Of a stretch of DNA of 64,000 nucleotides, positions 42,309 to 50,436 are shown piece by piece. The position numbers and the translations under genes are program-made. Each line of letters opens with the position of its first letter. Position 1 is the stretch's first letter. The notes below the pieces were generated by a model. That model was not told where the DNA came from. It saw only the letters and a list, made by a program, of their open reading frames with translations, and made no database searches. This DNA comes from JAALLB01 sp017643495 (lineage in GTDB: Bacteria; Pseudomonadota; Alphaproteobacteria; Rhizobiales; Rhizobiaceae): the NCBI GenBank assembly GCA_965216105.1, contig OZ244147.1, forward strand, positions 558,001 to 622,000, written 5' to 3'.

Positions 42309-42961
42309 GTCGCCATCCGACCTTTCAGGTAGCGGACCAGCATGGAGCCCGCAAAACAGATTACAAAGTAAACAAGTGCTGCAAACAGATACATTTCGAC
42401 AAGTCGCCCTTCGGTTCGAGCCACGATTGATGAAGCGGTCATGAAGTCGCGCAGACTGACCACAAACACCAGCGACGTATCCTGAAACAGGATGATGCCC
42501 TGGGTCACCAGAATCGGGATCATGTTGCGAAACGCCTGAGGCAAGACGATGTAGCGCTGGATTTGCCAGTAGCCCAGCCCGCTTGCCTGTCCTGCATGGA
42601 CCTGGCCTTTCCGGACACTTTGGATTCCTGCGCGCATGATTTCGGAATAATAAGCGGCTTCGAACATCACAAAAGCGATGAGGGCCGACTGAAACCCGCC
42701 AACCGGTCTTCCCAGTGCAAGCGGCACCAGAAAGTAGAACCAGAAGATTACCAGAATGAGCGGGATCGAGCGGATCAGGTTGACATAGCCAGCGGCTACA
42801 AATGCCAGGGTGCGGATTCCTGACAGTCTGGCAAGTGCCAGCAAGGTGCCGAATGCCAGTCCTCCAATTATGGCAAGAAAGGTCAGCCAAAGGCTCAACT
42901 GCAGACCCTGCCACAAAAAGGGAAGGGAGTTTATGATGACCTGAAAATCAAAATCACCCAT
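42305..42961 (-). CDS. gltK: Acidic amino-acid ABC transporter permease (GltK-like)
   Basis: A 218-residue HisM/GltK-type permease with about five transmembrane segments. The EAA loop region reads SVRKGQVHAGQASGLGYWQI, the conserved ATPase-contact site of polar-amino-acid permeases. N-terminal SLPFLWQGLQLSLWLTFLAI is typical. It follows gltJ without a gap and overlaps gltL by four bases. It forms the channel with the other permease. Confidence 0.88.
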   Translation of the reverse strand: MGDFDFQVIINSLPFLWQGLQLSLWLTFLAIIGGLAFGTLLALARLSGIRTLAFVAAGYVNLIRSIPLILVIFWFYFLVPLALGRPVGGFQSALIAFVMFEAAYYSEIMRAGIQSVRKGQVHAGQASGLGYWQIQRYIVLPQAFRNMIPILVTQGIILFQDTSLVFVVSLRDFMTASSIVARTEGRLVEMYLFAALVYFVICFAGSMLVRYLKGRMAT

Positions 42962-43681
42962 TTAAGTCTCTTTACCCACGTAACCGGGAATCCGGGTATG
43001 GCGTTCAAGCAATTGCATGAGGATCGTTGCGAGCAGGGCGATACATACATAAATCACTGTGGCGGCAGTGAATGCTTCAAAGCCCTGGAAAGTGTATTCG
43101 GCGATCTGCTGGCTTTGTGCGGTCAATTCGAGAAGCCCGATTGTCAGTGCGAGTGAGGAGTTCTTGAAAATGGTCAGGAACTCGGACGTCATCGGTGGCA
43201 CGATAAGCCGGAAGGAGATGGGCAGGAGTATGTAGCGATATGTCTGGCCAAGGCTCAGGCCCTGTGATTTTGCCGCTGCATTCAGACCTGCCGGGACCGT
43301 CTCGATTCCTGCCCTTACCTGTTCGGCAACGCGCGAAGCGGTATAAAAGCCCAACGCAATCACTGCTGTCACGAACTCCGGGTTGGGCATGTCGCGTTTC
43401 ATCCAGCGCCCCATGTCATCGGGTACCAGTTCAGGAACCGCGAAATACCAGATAAACATCTGAACCAGCAACGGGATGTTGCGGAACAATTCGACATAGG
43501 CAGTGCAGAGGGTCCGAACCAGCCTGTTCGGTACCGTGCGCCCAACCCCGACAAGAGAGCCCAGGGTAAAAGCCATTACCCAGGCAGACAATGCGACCGA
43601 GACGGTCCAGCCAAGCCCGCTCAAGAGCCAGTTGAAATACTGCTCTTCAAACAGGATGCCCCAGTTCCAGTTGTAATTCAT
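42962..43681 (-). CDS. gltJ: Acidic amino-acid ABC transporter permease (GltJ-like)
   Basis: A 239-residue permease. The start MNYNWNWGILFEEQ is the usual beginning of the GltJ group, which selects the ATG at 43681 over one eight codons upstream. The EAA loop is PAGLNAAAKSQGLSLGQTYR. It is separated from the binding-protein gene by 68 bases that hold a long hairpin, and it abuts gltK. Probably moves glutamate, aspartate or an analogue such as cysteate. Confidence 0.88.
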   Translation of the reverse strand: MNYNWNWGILFEEQYFNWLLSGLGWTVSVALSAWVMAFTLGSLVGVGRTVPNRLVRTLCTAYVELFRNIPLLVQMFIWYFAVPELVPDDMGRWMKRDMPNPEFVTAVIALGFYTASRVAEQVRAGIETVPAGLNAAAKSQGLSLGQTYRYILLPISFRLIVPPMTSEFLTIFKNSSLALTIGLLELTAQSQQIAEYTFQGFEAFTAATVIYVCIALLATILMQLLERHTRIPGYVGKET

Positions 43682-43701
43682 TTGATCGCACTCAATGGAA
43701 T

Positions 43702-43742
43702 GCAAAACCAGGCCTGAAGCATGAAGCCGGGCCTGGTTTTGC
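43702..43742 (-). terminator. Thirteen-base-pair hairpin between gltI-like and gltJ-like genes
   Basis: GCAAAACCAGGCC (43702-43714) and GGCCTGGTTTTGC (43730-43742) form a perfect 13-base stem with a 15-base loop, starting eight bases after the binding-protein stop. The stem includes four Ts on either strand, so partial termination is possible. Otherwise it acts as an mRNA stabiliser that keeps binding protein in excess over permease. Confidence 0.7.
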
Positions 43743-43749
43743 TGTGAAC

Positions 43750-44622
43750 TTATTCAGGCAGTGCGCCCAGGCGGAAGGCTGCACTCAGAAGCGGATCCTG
43801 CTCAACACCAAGCGGCCCGAACCACTTTTCATAGATGTCATTGATCTCACCTGAACGGAAGACTTCTGCGAGAGCCTTCTTGCCAACCAGTTCGAATGCG
43901 CTGTCATCACGGCGAACCATGATTGCGTATGGATCATAGGAAAGGAAATCGCCAACCACTGCAAATTCTTCCGGGGTTTTTGACTTGGATATCAGGCCAA
44001 ACAACAGGATGTGGTCGGTTGAATAAGCGTCAACACGGTCTGTCTCAAGTGACAGCATACCTTCTGCATGATCCTTGACAGGCAGTATTTTGACATCGAG
44101 TCCGCCTTTTTCAATCGCTGCCTTGACGGCGCGTTCATTCGTTGTCCCCTGAGCAAGGGCGATTGCCTTTCCGTCAAGATCTTCGACAGACTTGATGCCT
44201 GAAGCCTTGCGGGTAAGCAGTTTTGTTCCCGTTACAAAGGTTACAGGCATGTATTCAACCTGTTGCTGACGGGTAAGGTTGTTCGTTGTTGATCCGCATT
44301 CGAGATCAATCGTGCCGTTTGCCATCAACTGGATCCGGGTTTTCGGATTGACCGGCACATACTTGACCGAAATGTCTTTTCCAAGCTCGGCAGACACCGC
44401 ATCGACAATCTTCATGCAAAGATCAATCGAGTAGCCAATCGGTTTCTGGTTGTCGTCCAGATAGGAAAAGGGAACGGATGACTCCCTGTGTCCGATGACA
44501 ATCTCGCCGCTGGCCGAGATCTTGTCCAGCGTTGACTGGGCTGCCGCACCTGTTGCTGCAATTGCTGTCATCAGCAATGCGGCACATGCGGCGGCCAATC
44601 CCGTTTGTTTGGCAAATTTCAT
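43750..44622 (-). CDS. gltI: Glutamate/aspartate-type ABC transporter substrate-binding protein
   Basis: A 290-residue periplasmic protein with a signal peptide (AAACAALLMTAIAATGAAAQ). The mature part matches the GltI group: IVIGHRESSVPFSYLDDNQK, GTIDLECGSTTNNLTRQQQV and TGTKLLTRKASGIKSVEDLD. In homologues Arg and Thr residues of these loops bind the dicarboxylic side chain. It stands 20 bases after the PLP lyase gene. L-cysteate is the sulfonate analogue of aspartate, so a GltI-type pocket beside a cysteate-lyase-like gene is suggestive. Substrate not proven. Confidence 0.88.
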   Translation of the reverse strand: MKFAKQTGLAAACAALLMTAIAATGAAAQSTLDKISASGEIVIGHRESSVPFSYLDDNQKPIGYSIDLCMKIVDAVSAELGKDISVKYVPVNPKTRIQLMANGTIDLECGSTTNNLTRQQQVEYMPVTFVTGTKLLTRKASGIKSVEDLDGKAIALAQGTTNERAVKAAIEKGGLDVKILPVKDHAEGMLSLETDRVDAYSTDHILLFGLISKSKTPEEFAVVGDFLSYDPYAIMVRRDDSAFELVGKKALAEVFRSGEINDIYEKWFGPLGVEQDPLLSAAFRLGALPE

Positions 44623-44642
44623 TTCTACTCTCCCTTTGCTTG

Positions 44643-45737
44643 TTAAGTTGTATAATCCGGCAAGTCGAATGTTTCCGGATAACCGAACAGTGCTGCACTA
44701 CCTCCGGTATGCAGGAACACAATGTTTTCCATCCCCTCAAACTTGCCTTTTCTGACCAGATCAATCAGTCCGTCCAGTCCCTTCCCCGAGTAAACGGGAT
44801 CAAAAAGCAGGCCCTCCATCCGGGCCAGCATTTTCAATGCTTCGCGCATTCCATCCGTTGGCAGCCCGTAACCGGGGCCGACATAGTCACAGTTGGCGCG
44901 AACTTCCTCCCTGTCGATTTCAACATCCAGTCCGGCGTACCTGGCCGTCTTGACGGCCAGATCGAACACCATCTCTTCCTGTTTGGGTTGTGCAGCACGC
45001 ACGCCGATGCCGAGAAGGTGAATATCGCTTCGCAACGCGGCCAGGCCTGCAACCAGTCCGGCTTGTGTGCCGGAACTGCCCGTCGCATGGACCAGTGCAT
45101 CAATGCGCAGGCCGTTTTCCATTGCCTGCTCGGTCAACTCCCTTGCGCAATTGACATAGCCAAGCGCGCCGATCTCGTTTGATCCCCCTCCCGGAATGAC
45201 ATAGGGCTTGTGCCCGTTTTCGCGGAGCTGATCGGCAAGCTTTTCCATTTCTGCATTCATGTCAGCGCCACCGGGCCTCTTGGAGACGGTTGCGCCATGA
45301 AGCCGGTCGAGCAACACATTGCCGTTATAGATATACTGCTGGTCATTGGAGCCGGTGCGGTTTTCAAGAAGAATGTGACACTTCATGTCGAGCTTTGCCG
45401 CAGCAGCGGCAGTCTGACGGGCATGGTTCGACTGGGTGGCTCCCTGTGTGATTACGGTGTCGGCTCCCTTTTCGACGGCATCAGCCATCAGGTATTCCAG
45501 CTTTCGGGTCTTGTTGCCGCCTGAAGAAAGTCCGGTACAGTCATCCCGTTTTACCCAGATGCGGGGCCCGCCCAGCGCCTTGCTAAGCTTGTCCATCGGC
45601 TCCAGTGGTGTTGGGAAGTGTCCGAGCCTTATGCGCGGGAATCTTGAAAGCGATACCGCCAGTTCCTTGCAGCGTGCCAGGGAGGGAGTTGCATCGGCCG
45701 GATTTGTCTTCAATGTTTCAGAGGTGACTGCACTCAT
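44643..45737 (-). CDS. cuyA: PLP-dependent D-cysteine desulfhydrase / L-cysteate sulfo-lyase
   Basis: About 364 residues, of the ACC deaminase/DcyD/CuyA group (fold type II PLP). Conserved parts are RLGHFPTPLEPMDKLSKALG, WVKRDDCTGLSSGGNKTRKL (PLP Lys in GGNKTRK), TQGATQSNHARQTAAAAAKL and VIPGGGSNEIGALGYVNCA. DcyD turns D-cysteine into pyruvate, H2S and ammonia; CuyA turns L-cysteate into pyruvate, sulfite and ammonia. The acidic-amino-acid transporter downstream favours cysteate. E. coli dcyD, however, also neighbours a cystine ABC transporter. The ATG at 45737 is used because family similarity starts soon after it; the symbol is provisional. Confidence 0.75.
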   Translation of the reverse strand: MSAVTSETLKTNPADATPSLARCKELAVSLSRFPRIRLGHFPTPLEPMDKLSKALGGPRIWVKRDDCTGLSSGGNKTRKLEYLMADAVEKGADTVITQGATQSNHARQTAAAAAKLDMKCHILLENRTGSNDQQYIYNGNVLLDRLHGATVSKRPGGADMNAEMEKLADQLRENGHKPYVIPGGGSNEIGALGYVNCARELTEQAMENGLRIDALVHATGSSGTQAGLVAGLAALRSDIHLLGIGVRAAQPKQEEMVFDLAVKTARYAGLDVEIDREEVRANCDYVGPGYGLPTDGMREALKMLARMEGLLFDPVYSGKGLDGLIDLVRKGKFEGMENIVFLHTGGSAALFGYPETFDLPDYTT

Positions 45738-45807
45738 ACCATAACCATCAATTGCTATTGTTCGATTGATTATTGACCATAAATTCGGCGGCATATAATG
45801 CATTTTT

Positions 45808-45823
45808 GTATGCCCACTCATAC
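45808..45823. promoter_or_regulatory. Inverted repeat in the lyase/LysR divergent promoter
   Basis: GTATG-CCCACT-CATAC is a five-base inverted repeat 25 bases before the LysR start, between the divergent lyase and LysR genes. LysR-type regulators usually bind an interrupted dyad in such a place. The T-N11-A pattern is met (T45809 to A45822, allowing one shift). Weak evidence by itself. Confidence 0.35.
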
Positions 45824-45848
45824 TTTTCATATGAGCAAAGAGGATTGA

Positions 45849-46745
45849 ATGAATTTACAGTTTCTTGAAGACATGCTGGTTTTGCTCGAGGAGGGGAGCC
45901 TCAACCGTGCCGCTGCAAGGCGCAATGTTACGCAGCCGGCTTTTTCCAGGCGGGTCAGGGCGGTTGAAGACTGGATTGGCACGCCCTTGCTCGATCGAGG
46001 GGCAAACCGGGTGGAGCTGCTTCCTTCGCTTGTTGCCAACGAAGACGAAATCAAGTCCCTGGTTCAACGGATTGATGAACTGAAGCAGAATCTTGTCAAT
46101 TTCGACAAGGAACAGGTCACGATATCCATCGCCACACAGCATGCGCTCATCCTGTCGGCATTTCCGGACATGGTGGCGTTGGCAAGGAACAGCTTCCCGA
46201 ACCTGAATTTCAGGTTGCGGGCGGGAAACAACAGTGAATGTGTTTCGATGTTTTTGCGCGGTGATGCATCCATGCTGTTGCGCTATGAAGACCAGCACAC
46301 CCGCCAGATGGCGTTTGACCAATCCGTAGAACGTCATGAATGGGGAAAAGACAGTCTGGTGCCTGTGGTTGGCGGTGGTCTGAGACACCTGAAGATTGAA
46401 GGTGCGGAAATTCCTGAAAACACGCCGGCTATCGTGTATCCATCCGACAGTTATTTCGGATCGCTTCTGTTGGCGGAGGGGAAGAATTTCGCCTTGCGCA
46501 GAACAGCCGGCAACACGGTTCTGGAATCGGCTTTTTCTGCGGGTATCAAGGAAATGGCGCTCGCCAGCCTTGGAATTGCATGGCTTCCGTTAAGCATGGT
46601 CTACAGGGAGCTGGAGGCGGGGAAGCTGGCAGACCTCAGTGCCTTGCTGGGTAGCTGTGACCTGACCATCGCTTTTTACATAAATTCGGGCGACAGGGAA
46701 TCGAGGCTGATCAAATCGGTATGGTCAAAGACGCGTTTTGAATAA
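45849..46745 (+). CDS. LysR-family transcriptional regulator
   Basis: A 298-residue LysR regulator. The winged helix-turn-helix is at the N terminus (FLEDMLVLLEEGSLNRAAAR, NVTQPAFSRRVRAVEDWIGT). The effector domain follows from about residue 90, with GGGLRHLKIEGAEIP and AFSAGIKEMALASLGIAWLP. It is divergent from the CuyA/DcyD-type lyase and its transporter, so it most likely controls that operon with the lyase substrate or product as inducer. In Ruegeria the characterised cuyA also has an adjacent LysR gene. Confidence 0.88.
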   Translation: MNLQFLEDMLVLLEEGSLNRAAARRNVTQPAFSRRVRAVEDWIGTPLLDRGANRVELLPSLVANEDEIKSLVQRIDELKQNLVNFDKEQVTISIATQHALILSAFPDMVALARNSFPNLNFRLRAGNNSECVSMFLRGDASMLLRYEDQHTRQMAFDQSVERHEWGKDSLVPVVGGGLRHLKIEGAEIPENTPAIVYPSDSYFGSLLLAEGKNFALRRTAGNTVLESAFSAGIKEMALASLGIAWLPLSMVYRELEAGKLADLSALLGSCDLTIAFYINSGDRESRLIKSVWSKTRFE

Positions 46746-46775
46746 GCAGGAAACCGTTTTGCGCAGCGCTCGCCG

Positions 46776-47468
46776 CTAGACAGCGGGAGCAAGGCTGAAG
46801 CCGGAGTCCTCGCCACCAGTTGCAAAATCCCAATACGACCCTTCCTTGCGGCCAATGTGAGCTTCCAGAATTCGCAGTGCCTTCTCTAAGTCACGGTTTT
46901 TCACGGTTTCAAGCATTTCGCAATGTTCCCGAAATGATTTGGCCATGTGGTCTGGATGGCGGCCGAGACGGTTGCGAATGGCGGCCATCTTGAATGAGAT
47001 TGTCTGATAGGCATCATTCAGAAAGCGATTGCCGGAATGATCAAGTATGCACTGGTGGAAATGCGTATCCAGTGCGAGGTAGCCTTGGTCATCTGCTTTC
47101 TGTCTTGCCGTTTTCATTTGTGCAACACAGTCGGCGAGTGCCTCTTGCAGGGTTTCGGGATTTCTTGAAATCGCCTCGGTCATCGCTGTGGTTTCAAGGC
47201 ATACCCTTGCATCGCAGATCATTGCCAGTTCTTCGGGTTCCAGAGAGAAGACGAATGTTCCCCGTTGAGGTTCAATCCGCAGCAACCCTTCCATTTCGAG
47301 GCGATTAACCGCTTCGCGTACCGGGGTTCTGCTGACACCCAGGTCCTTCGCAATGCTTGCTTCCGAAAGATTGGAGCCAAGAGCAAGCGTTCCATCGACT
47401 ATCAGTTCGCGCAATTTCTCGGTTACCAGCTCGGTCAGTGACTTAGGCCTGTTCAAAAGGGGCATCAA
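46776..47468 (-). CDS. GntR-family regulator, FadR/FCD subgroup
   Basis: A 230-residue GntR protein. The winged HTH (about 8-70) contains LVTEKLRELIVDGTLALGSN and LGVSRTPVREAVNRLEMEGL. The FCD effector domain (about 80-210) includes EAISRNPETLQEALADC and LDTHFHQCILDHSGN with the His metal-ligand pattern of this group. It is divergent from the TRAP/sugar-acid operon and almost certainly represses it, with a sugar acid as ligand. Twin operators lie in the gap. Confidence 0.9.
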   Translation of the reverse strand: MMPLLNRPKSLTELVTEKLRELIVDGTLALGSNLSEASIAKDLGVSRTPVREAVNRLEMEGLLRIEPQRGTFVFSLEPEELAMICDARVCLETTAMTEAISRNPETLQEALADCVAQMKTARQKADDQGYLALDTHFHQCILDHSGNRFLNDAYQTISFKMAAIRNRLGRHPDHMAKSFREHCEMLETVKNRDLEKALRILEAHIGRKEGSYWDFATGGEDSGFSLAPAV

Positions 47469-47504
47469 TTTTCTCCGTTACATAACCTATACACACCTCT
47501 GATT

Positions 47505-47549
47505 TGGCATACAATATGCCAGTGTTGACAACTGGCATACAGAATGCCA
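47505..47549. promoter_or_regulatory. Twin TGGCAT-N5-ATGCCA operators for the GntR regulator
   Basis: Two perfect palindromes, TGGCAT-ACAAT-ATGCCA (47505-47521) and TGGCAT-ACAGA-ATGCCA (47533-47549), centred 28 bases apart. A consensus -35 TTGACA (47525-47530) lies between them, so the second copy fills the spacer of the presumed operon promoter. This fits repression by the adjacent FadR-type GntR protein of both divergent transcripts. Confidence 0.8.
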
Positions 47550-47584
47550 GTTTCCGTCATCAATTCGCCGTTGGAGGAAATTGA

Positions 47585-48100
47585 TTGAGGCGCGTGGAGC
47601 AAGTTTTTACCGAAGCCAACCGGTGGCTGGTATCGGCTGTACTGGCGATTGTGTTTGCAATTGTCACGATGAATGTCGTTGGTCGTTACGGTTTTGGGTC
47701 ATCATTTGCGTGGGTTGAGGAAACTGCCCGGCACCTGATGATACTGGGTGCGTTCAGTGGTGCTGGCCTGGCCCTGCGGGAAGGGCGGCTGGTAGCAATA
47801 GGAATAGTTCCCGAACTGCTTTCTGAAAAATTTCGCCGTCTTCTTCGATGGGCAATCGTTTTTGTAATGTTTGCCTTCATGGCGACGATGGCCTGGCTCG
47901 GGGTAAAGTTTGTCCAGTTTGGCTGGCCGAAAGAAACGATGTCGACGGGTATCTCCCGTGGCATCCCCTACCTGTCAATTCCCGTTGGCTGTGTGATTTT
48001 CCTGATCCATTTGCTGCTGTATGCGCGGCGCTTTGTTTACGAAGACTTCGATTATACCGACATGAATGACGGGTCGGAGAGAGGTGCAGACGTTGGCTAA
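47585..48100 (+). CDS. dctQ: TRAP transporter small permease (DctQ)
   Basis: A 171-residue membrane protein with four transmembrane segments, the small permease of a tripartite ATP-independent periplasmic transporter. It contains VGRYGFGSSFAWVEETARHL, the conserved DctQ core, and ALREGRLVAIGIV. The TTG at 47585 follows a strong GGAGGAAA; a GTG three codons on is an alternative. It precedes dctM with an eight-base overlap. Imports organic anions, here probably a sugar acid, using the sodium gradient. Confidence 0.88.
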   Translation: MRRVEQVFTEANRWLVSAVLAIVFAIVTMNVVGRYGFGSSFAWVEETARHLMILGAFSGAGLALREGRLVAIGIVPELLSEKFRRLLRWAIVFVMFAFMATMAWLGVKFVQFGWPKETMSTGISRGIPYLSIPVGCVIFLIHLLLYARRFVYEDFDYTDMNDGSERGADVG

Positions 48101-49379
48101 AACGCTTCTGATCCTCTTTGTTGTGACACTGGTACTCAGTGTGCCGGTTGCCTTTACAATGGGAATTGCCGGCATTGTTGCGATTTTTGTCGATGGCTCA
48201 CTGAACCCGCTTGTTGCAACGCAACGCATGTTTGCCGGGATTGACAGTTTTCCCCTGATGGCCGTGCCGTTTTTCATTCTTGCTTCCGAGTTGATGACTG
48301 CATGTGGCCTGACCAATTCGCTCCTGCGGTTTGCCAATGCCCTTGTTGGTCATGTTCGCGGCGGACTGGGCCATGTAAACATTCTGGTTTCCATGCTGTT
48401 TGCCGGCATTAGCGGCTCTGCCCTTGCGGATGCAGCAGGCCCGTCAGCAATCGTCATGAAGATGATGCGCAAGGCCGGGTATGAAGAAAATTACGCTGGC
48501 GCCTTGTCAGCGGCGACGGCAACCATCGGTCCGATCATTCCGCCATCCATTCTTGCGGTTATCTTTGCCATTTCGACCAATGGCGTGACGGTAGCCGGCC
48601 TTTTCCTGGCCGGGATTGTTCCGGGGATATTGCTCGGCCTTGCGCTGGCGATTGCCAATCACATCGTTTCAACCCGCCATGGTTATCGCGGGCGTGAAGA
48701 AAGGGCTGGCCTGGGAGAGTTGGCGAGGGCAACGCTTGATGCAGCTCCTGCGATTGTAATGCCCGCGATAATTCTTGGCGGGATCCTGTTTGGTGTCTTT
48801 ACCCCAACGGAAGCGGGCGCGGTGGCTTCTGCATATGCGTTGCTGCTGGGGCTTCTGCTCAGGGCGTTTACCTTCTCTGGCATTTATCATGCTTTTCTTC
48901 GCGCTGCGGTGATCACTTCGTCTGTATTCCTGATCGTGGCTTTTGCCTCGATTTTTGCCTGGCTCCTGACCTACCTTCAGATCCCCCAGGAAATTGCAAA
49001 GCTCATTACCGGCCTGACGGACAACCGGCTCGCAATCTTGTTCATCCTTGCCGGATTTGTGCTGGTCTGTGGGTTCTTCATAGACACATTGCCTGCGTTG
49101 ATCATTCTGACGCCAATCCTTGGGCCGATTGCCTACGGAGCCGGGATAGACCCGCTCCAGTTCGGCATGATGCTGGTTCTCAATCTTACAATCGGGATGA
49201 TTACCCCGCCTGTCGGACCGGTATTGTTCGTGATTTCGACAGTTGGCCGTCTGCGTATCGAAGCATTGTCGCGCAGTGTTCTGCCCTTGCTTCTGGCTGA
49301 AATGATTGTGTTGCTGCTGGTCATTCTGGTTCCCGGCATCAGCACTTTTGTTCCGAATTATTTCGGATTTGCAAACTGA
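48093..49379 (+). CDS. dctM: TRAP transporter large permease (DctM)
   Basis: About 428 residues and 11-12 transmembrane segments. Family motifs include LFAGISGSALADAAGPSAIV, ATIGPIIPPSILAVIFAIST and MMLVLNLTIGMITPPVGPVL, which form the transport core. The TTG at 48093 (reading M-AKTLLILFVVT) is favoured because DctM proteins usually start so; an ATG nine codons upstream is possible. It is translationally coupled to dctQ and 19 bases before dctP. Confidence 0.9.
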   Translation: MAKTLLILFVVTLVLSVPVAFTMGIAGIVAIFVDGSLNPLVATQRMFAGIDSFPLMAVPFFILASELMTACGLTNSLLRFANALVGHVRGGLGHVNILVSMLFAGISGSALADAAGPSAIVMKMMRKAGYEENYAGALSAATATIGPIIPPSILAVIFAISTNGVTVAGLFLAGIVPGILLGLALAIANHIVSTRHGYRGREERAGLGELARATLDAAPAIVMPAIILGGILFGVFTPTEAGAVASAYALLLGLLLRAFTFSGIYHAFLRAAVITSSVFLIVAFASIFAWLLTYLQIPQEIAKLITGLTDNRLAILFILAGFVLVCGFFIDTLPALIILTPILGPIAYGAGIDPLQFGMMLVLNLTIGMITPPVGPVLFVISTVGRLRIEALSRSVLPLLLAEMIVLLLVILVPGISTFVPNYFGFAN

Positions 49380-49398
49380 CATGAAAAGGAGGAAACAC

Positions 49399-50412
49399 AT
49401 GAAAATCATGTCGAAACTAATGCTAAGCACCGCTGCAATTGCCTTGTCTGTTGCAGCAAATGCTGCCAGCGCCAAAGAGCTCAAATATGCACATTTCCAG
49501 TCTGCTGACCTGAGTTCGCCAAAACATGCGGCTGCACTTGCGTTTGAAACCTGTGTTGAGGGCAAGACTTCCGGATCAATAGACGTTCAGATTTTTCCGG
49601 CAAGCCAGTTGGGTGGCGGATCAGAAATCATGGAAGGTCTGCAACTGGGCACAGTCCAGATGGCTGCCATACATGATGGTCCGATCTCGGCGGTTTACAA
49701 GCCGTTTTCAGTTCTTGCCATCCCCTACCTGTTTGATGACCAGGCAATGGCCTGGTCCGTCATGGACAGTGACTTTGGGGATGCCTTGTTCGAAGACATG
49801 CGCGAGAAAACCGGCATTCGCGGGTTCGGGGTAGCTGACAATGGTGTTCGAAACTTCACCAACAACGTACGCCCAGTTGCTGAACCTGAAGACATGAAGG
49901 GGTTGAAGCTGCGAGTGATGACGGCACCTGTCTGGGTCACGCTGGTAGAGAGCCTTGGGGCATCTGCGACACCTGTGCCTTGGCCTGAATTGCCTGGCGC
50001 ACTGCAACAAGGTGTAGTGGACGGACAGGAAAACGGCGTCACCAATATTGTGAACGCATCCCTGTACCAGCACCAGAAATATGTTTCCCTGGATGGTCAC
50101 GTCTTCTCCTGGCACGCTTACCTCATGTCAGACAGTTTCTATGAAGGGCTGACAGATGGCGAGAAAAAAGCCGTGGACCAGTGTGTGGAGATATCCAAAA
50201 CCATCCATCGCGGCATGACGGCAGCGCAGGATGCAAACGCCACTGCAATCCTCTCTGAAAAGGGCATGGAAGTAGTGTCGGTCAGCCCGGAGCAGAAAGC
50301 GAAGTTCCGTGCGGCTGCCCAGCCTGCGGTTCGTGAATTTGTCGTCGGGGAGATTGGTGCCGAATGGCCTGACCGCCTCGATGCGGCAATTGAAGCCTAT
50401 CGCGGAAACTGA
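49399..50412 (+). CDS. dctP: TRAP transporter solute-binding protein (DctP)
   Basis: A 337-residue periplasmic protein with a signal peptide (KLMLSTAAIALSVAANAASA). Mature start KELKYAHFQSADLSSPKHAA. The conserved DctP segment GLKLRVMTAPVWVTLVESLG carries the Arg that binds the substrate carboxylate, and PWPELPGALQQGVVDGQENG follows. This indicates a carboxylated ligand such as an aldonate or uronate. AGGAGG lies before the ATG at 49399, which decides the start. Confidence 0.9.
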   Translation: MKIMSKLMLSTAAIALSVAANAASAKELKYAHFQSADLSSPKHAAALAFETCVEGKTSGSIDVQIFPASQLGGGSEIMEGLQLGTVQMAAIHDGPISAVYKPFSVLAIPYLFDDQAMAWSVMDSDFGDALFEDMREKTGIRGFGVADNGVRNFTNNVRPVAEPEDMKGLKLRVMTAPVWVTLVESLGASATPVPWPELPGALQQGVVDGQENGVTNIVNASLYQHQKYVSLDGHVFSWHAYLMSDSFYEGLTDGEKKAVDQCVEISKTIHRGMTAAQDANATAILSEKGMEVVSVSPEQKAKFRAAAQPAVREFVVGEIGAEWPDRLDAAIEAYRGN

Positions 50413-50436
50413 CCAAGCTGAGGAGGCCGCATCAAC

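Noticed and set aside
42309..42914. Long N-terminal extension of the GltL-like ATPase
   Set aside because: It is the out-of-frame shadow of the permease gene. The ATPase proper starts at 42308 with the usual MIEIKNISKWYGAF.
46773..46786. Hairpin CCGCT-AGAC-AGCGG between LysR and GntR genes
   Set aside because: A five-base stem with no T-run, so too weak to call a terminator.
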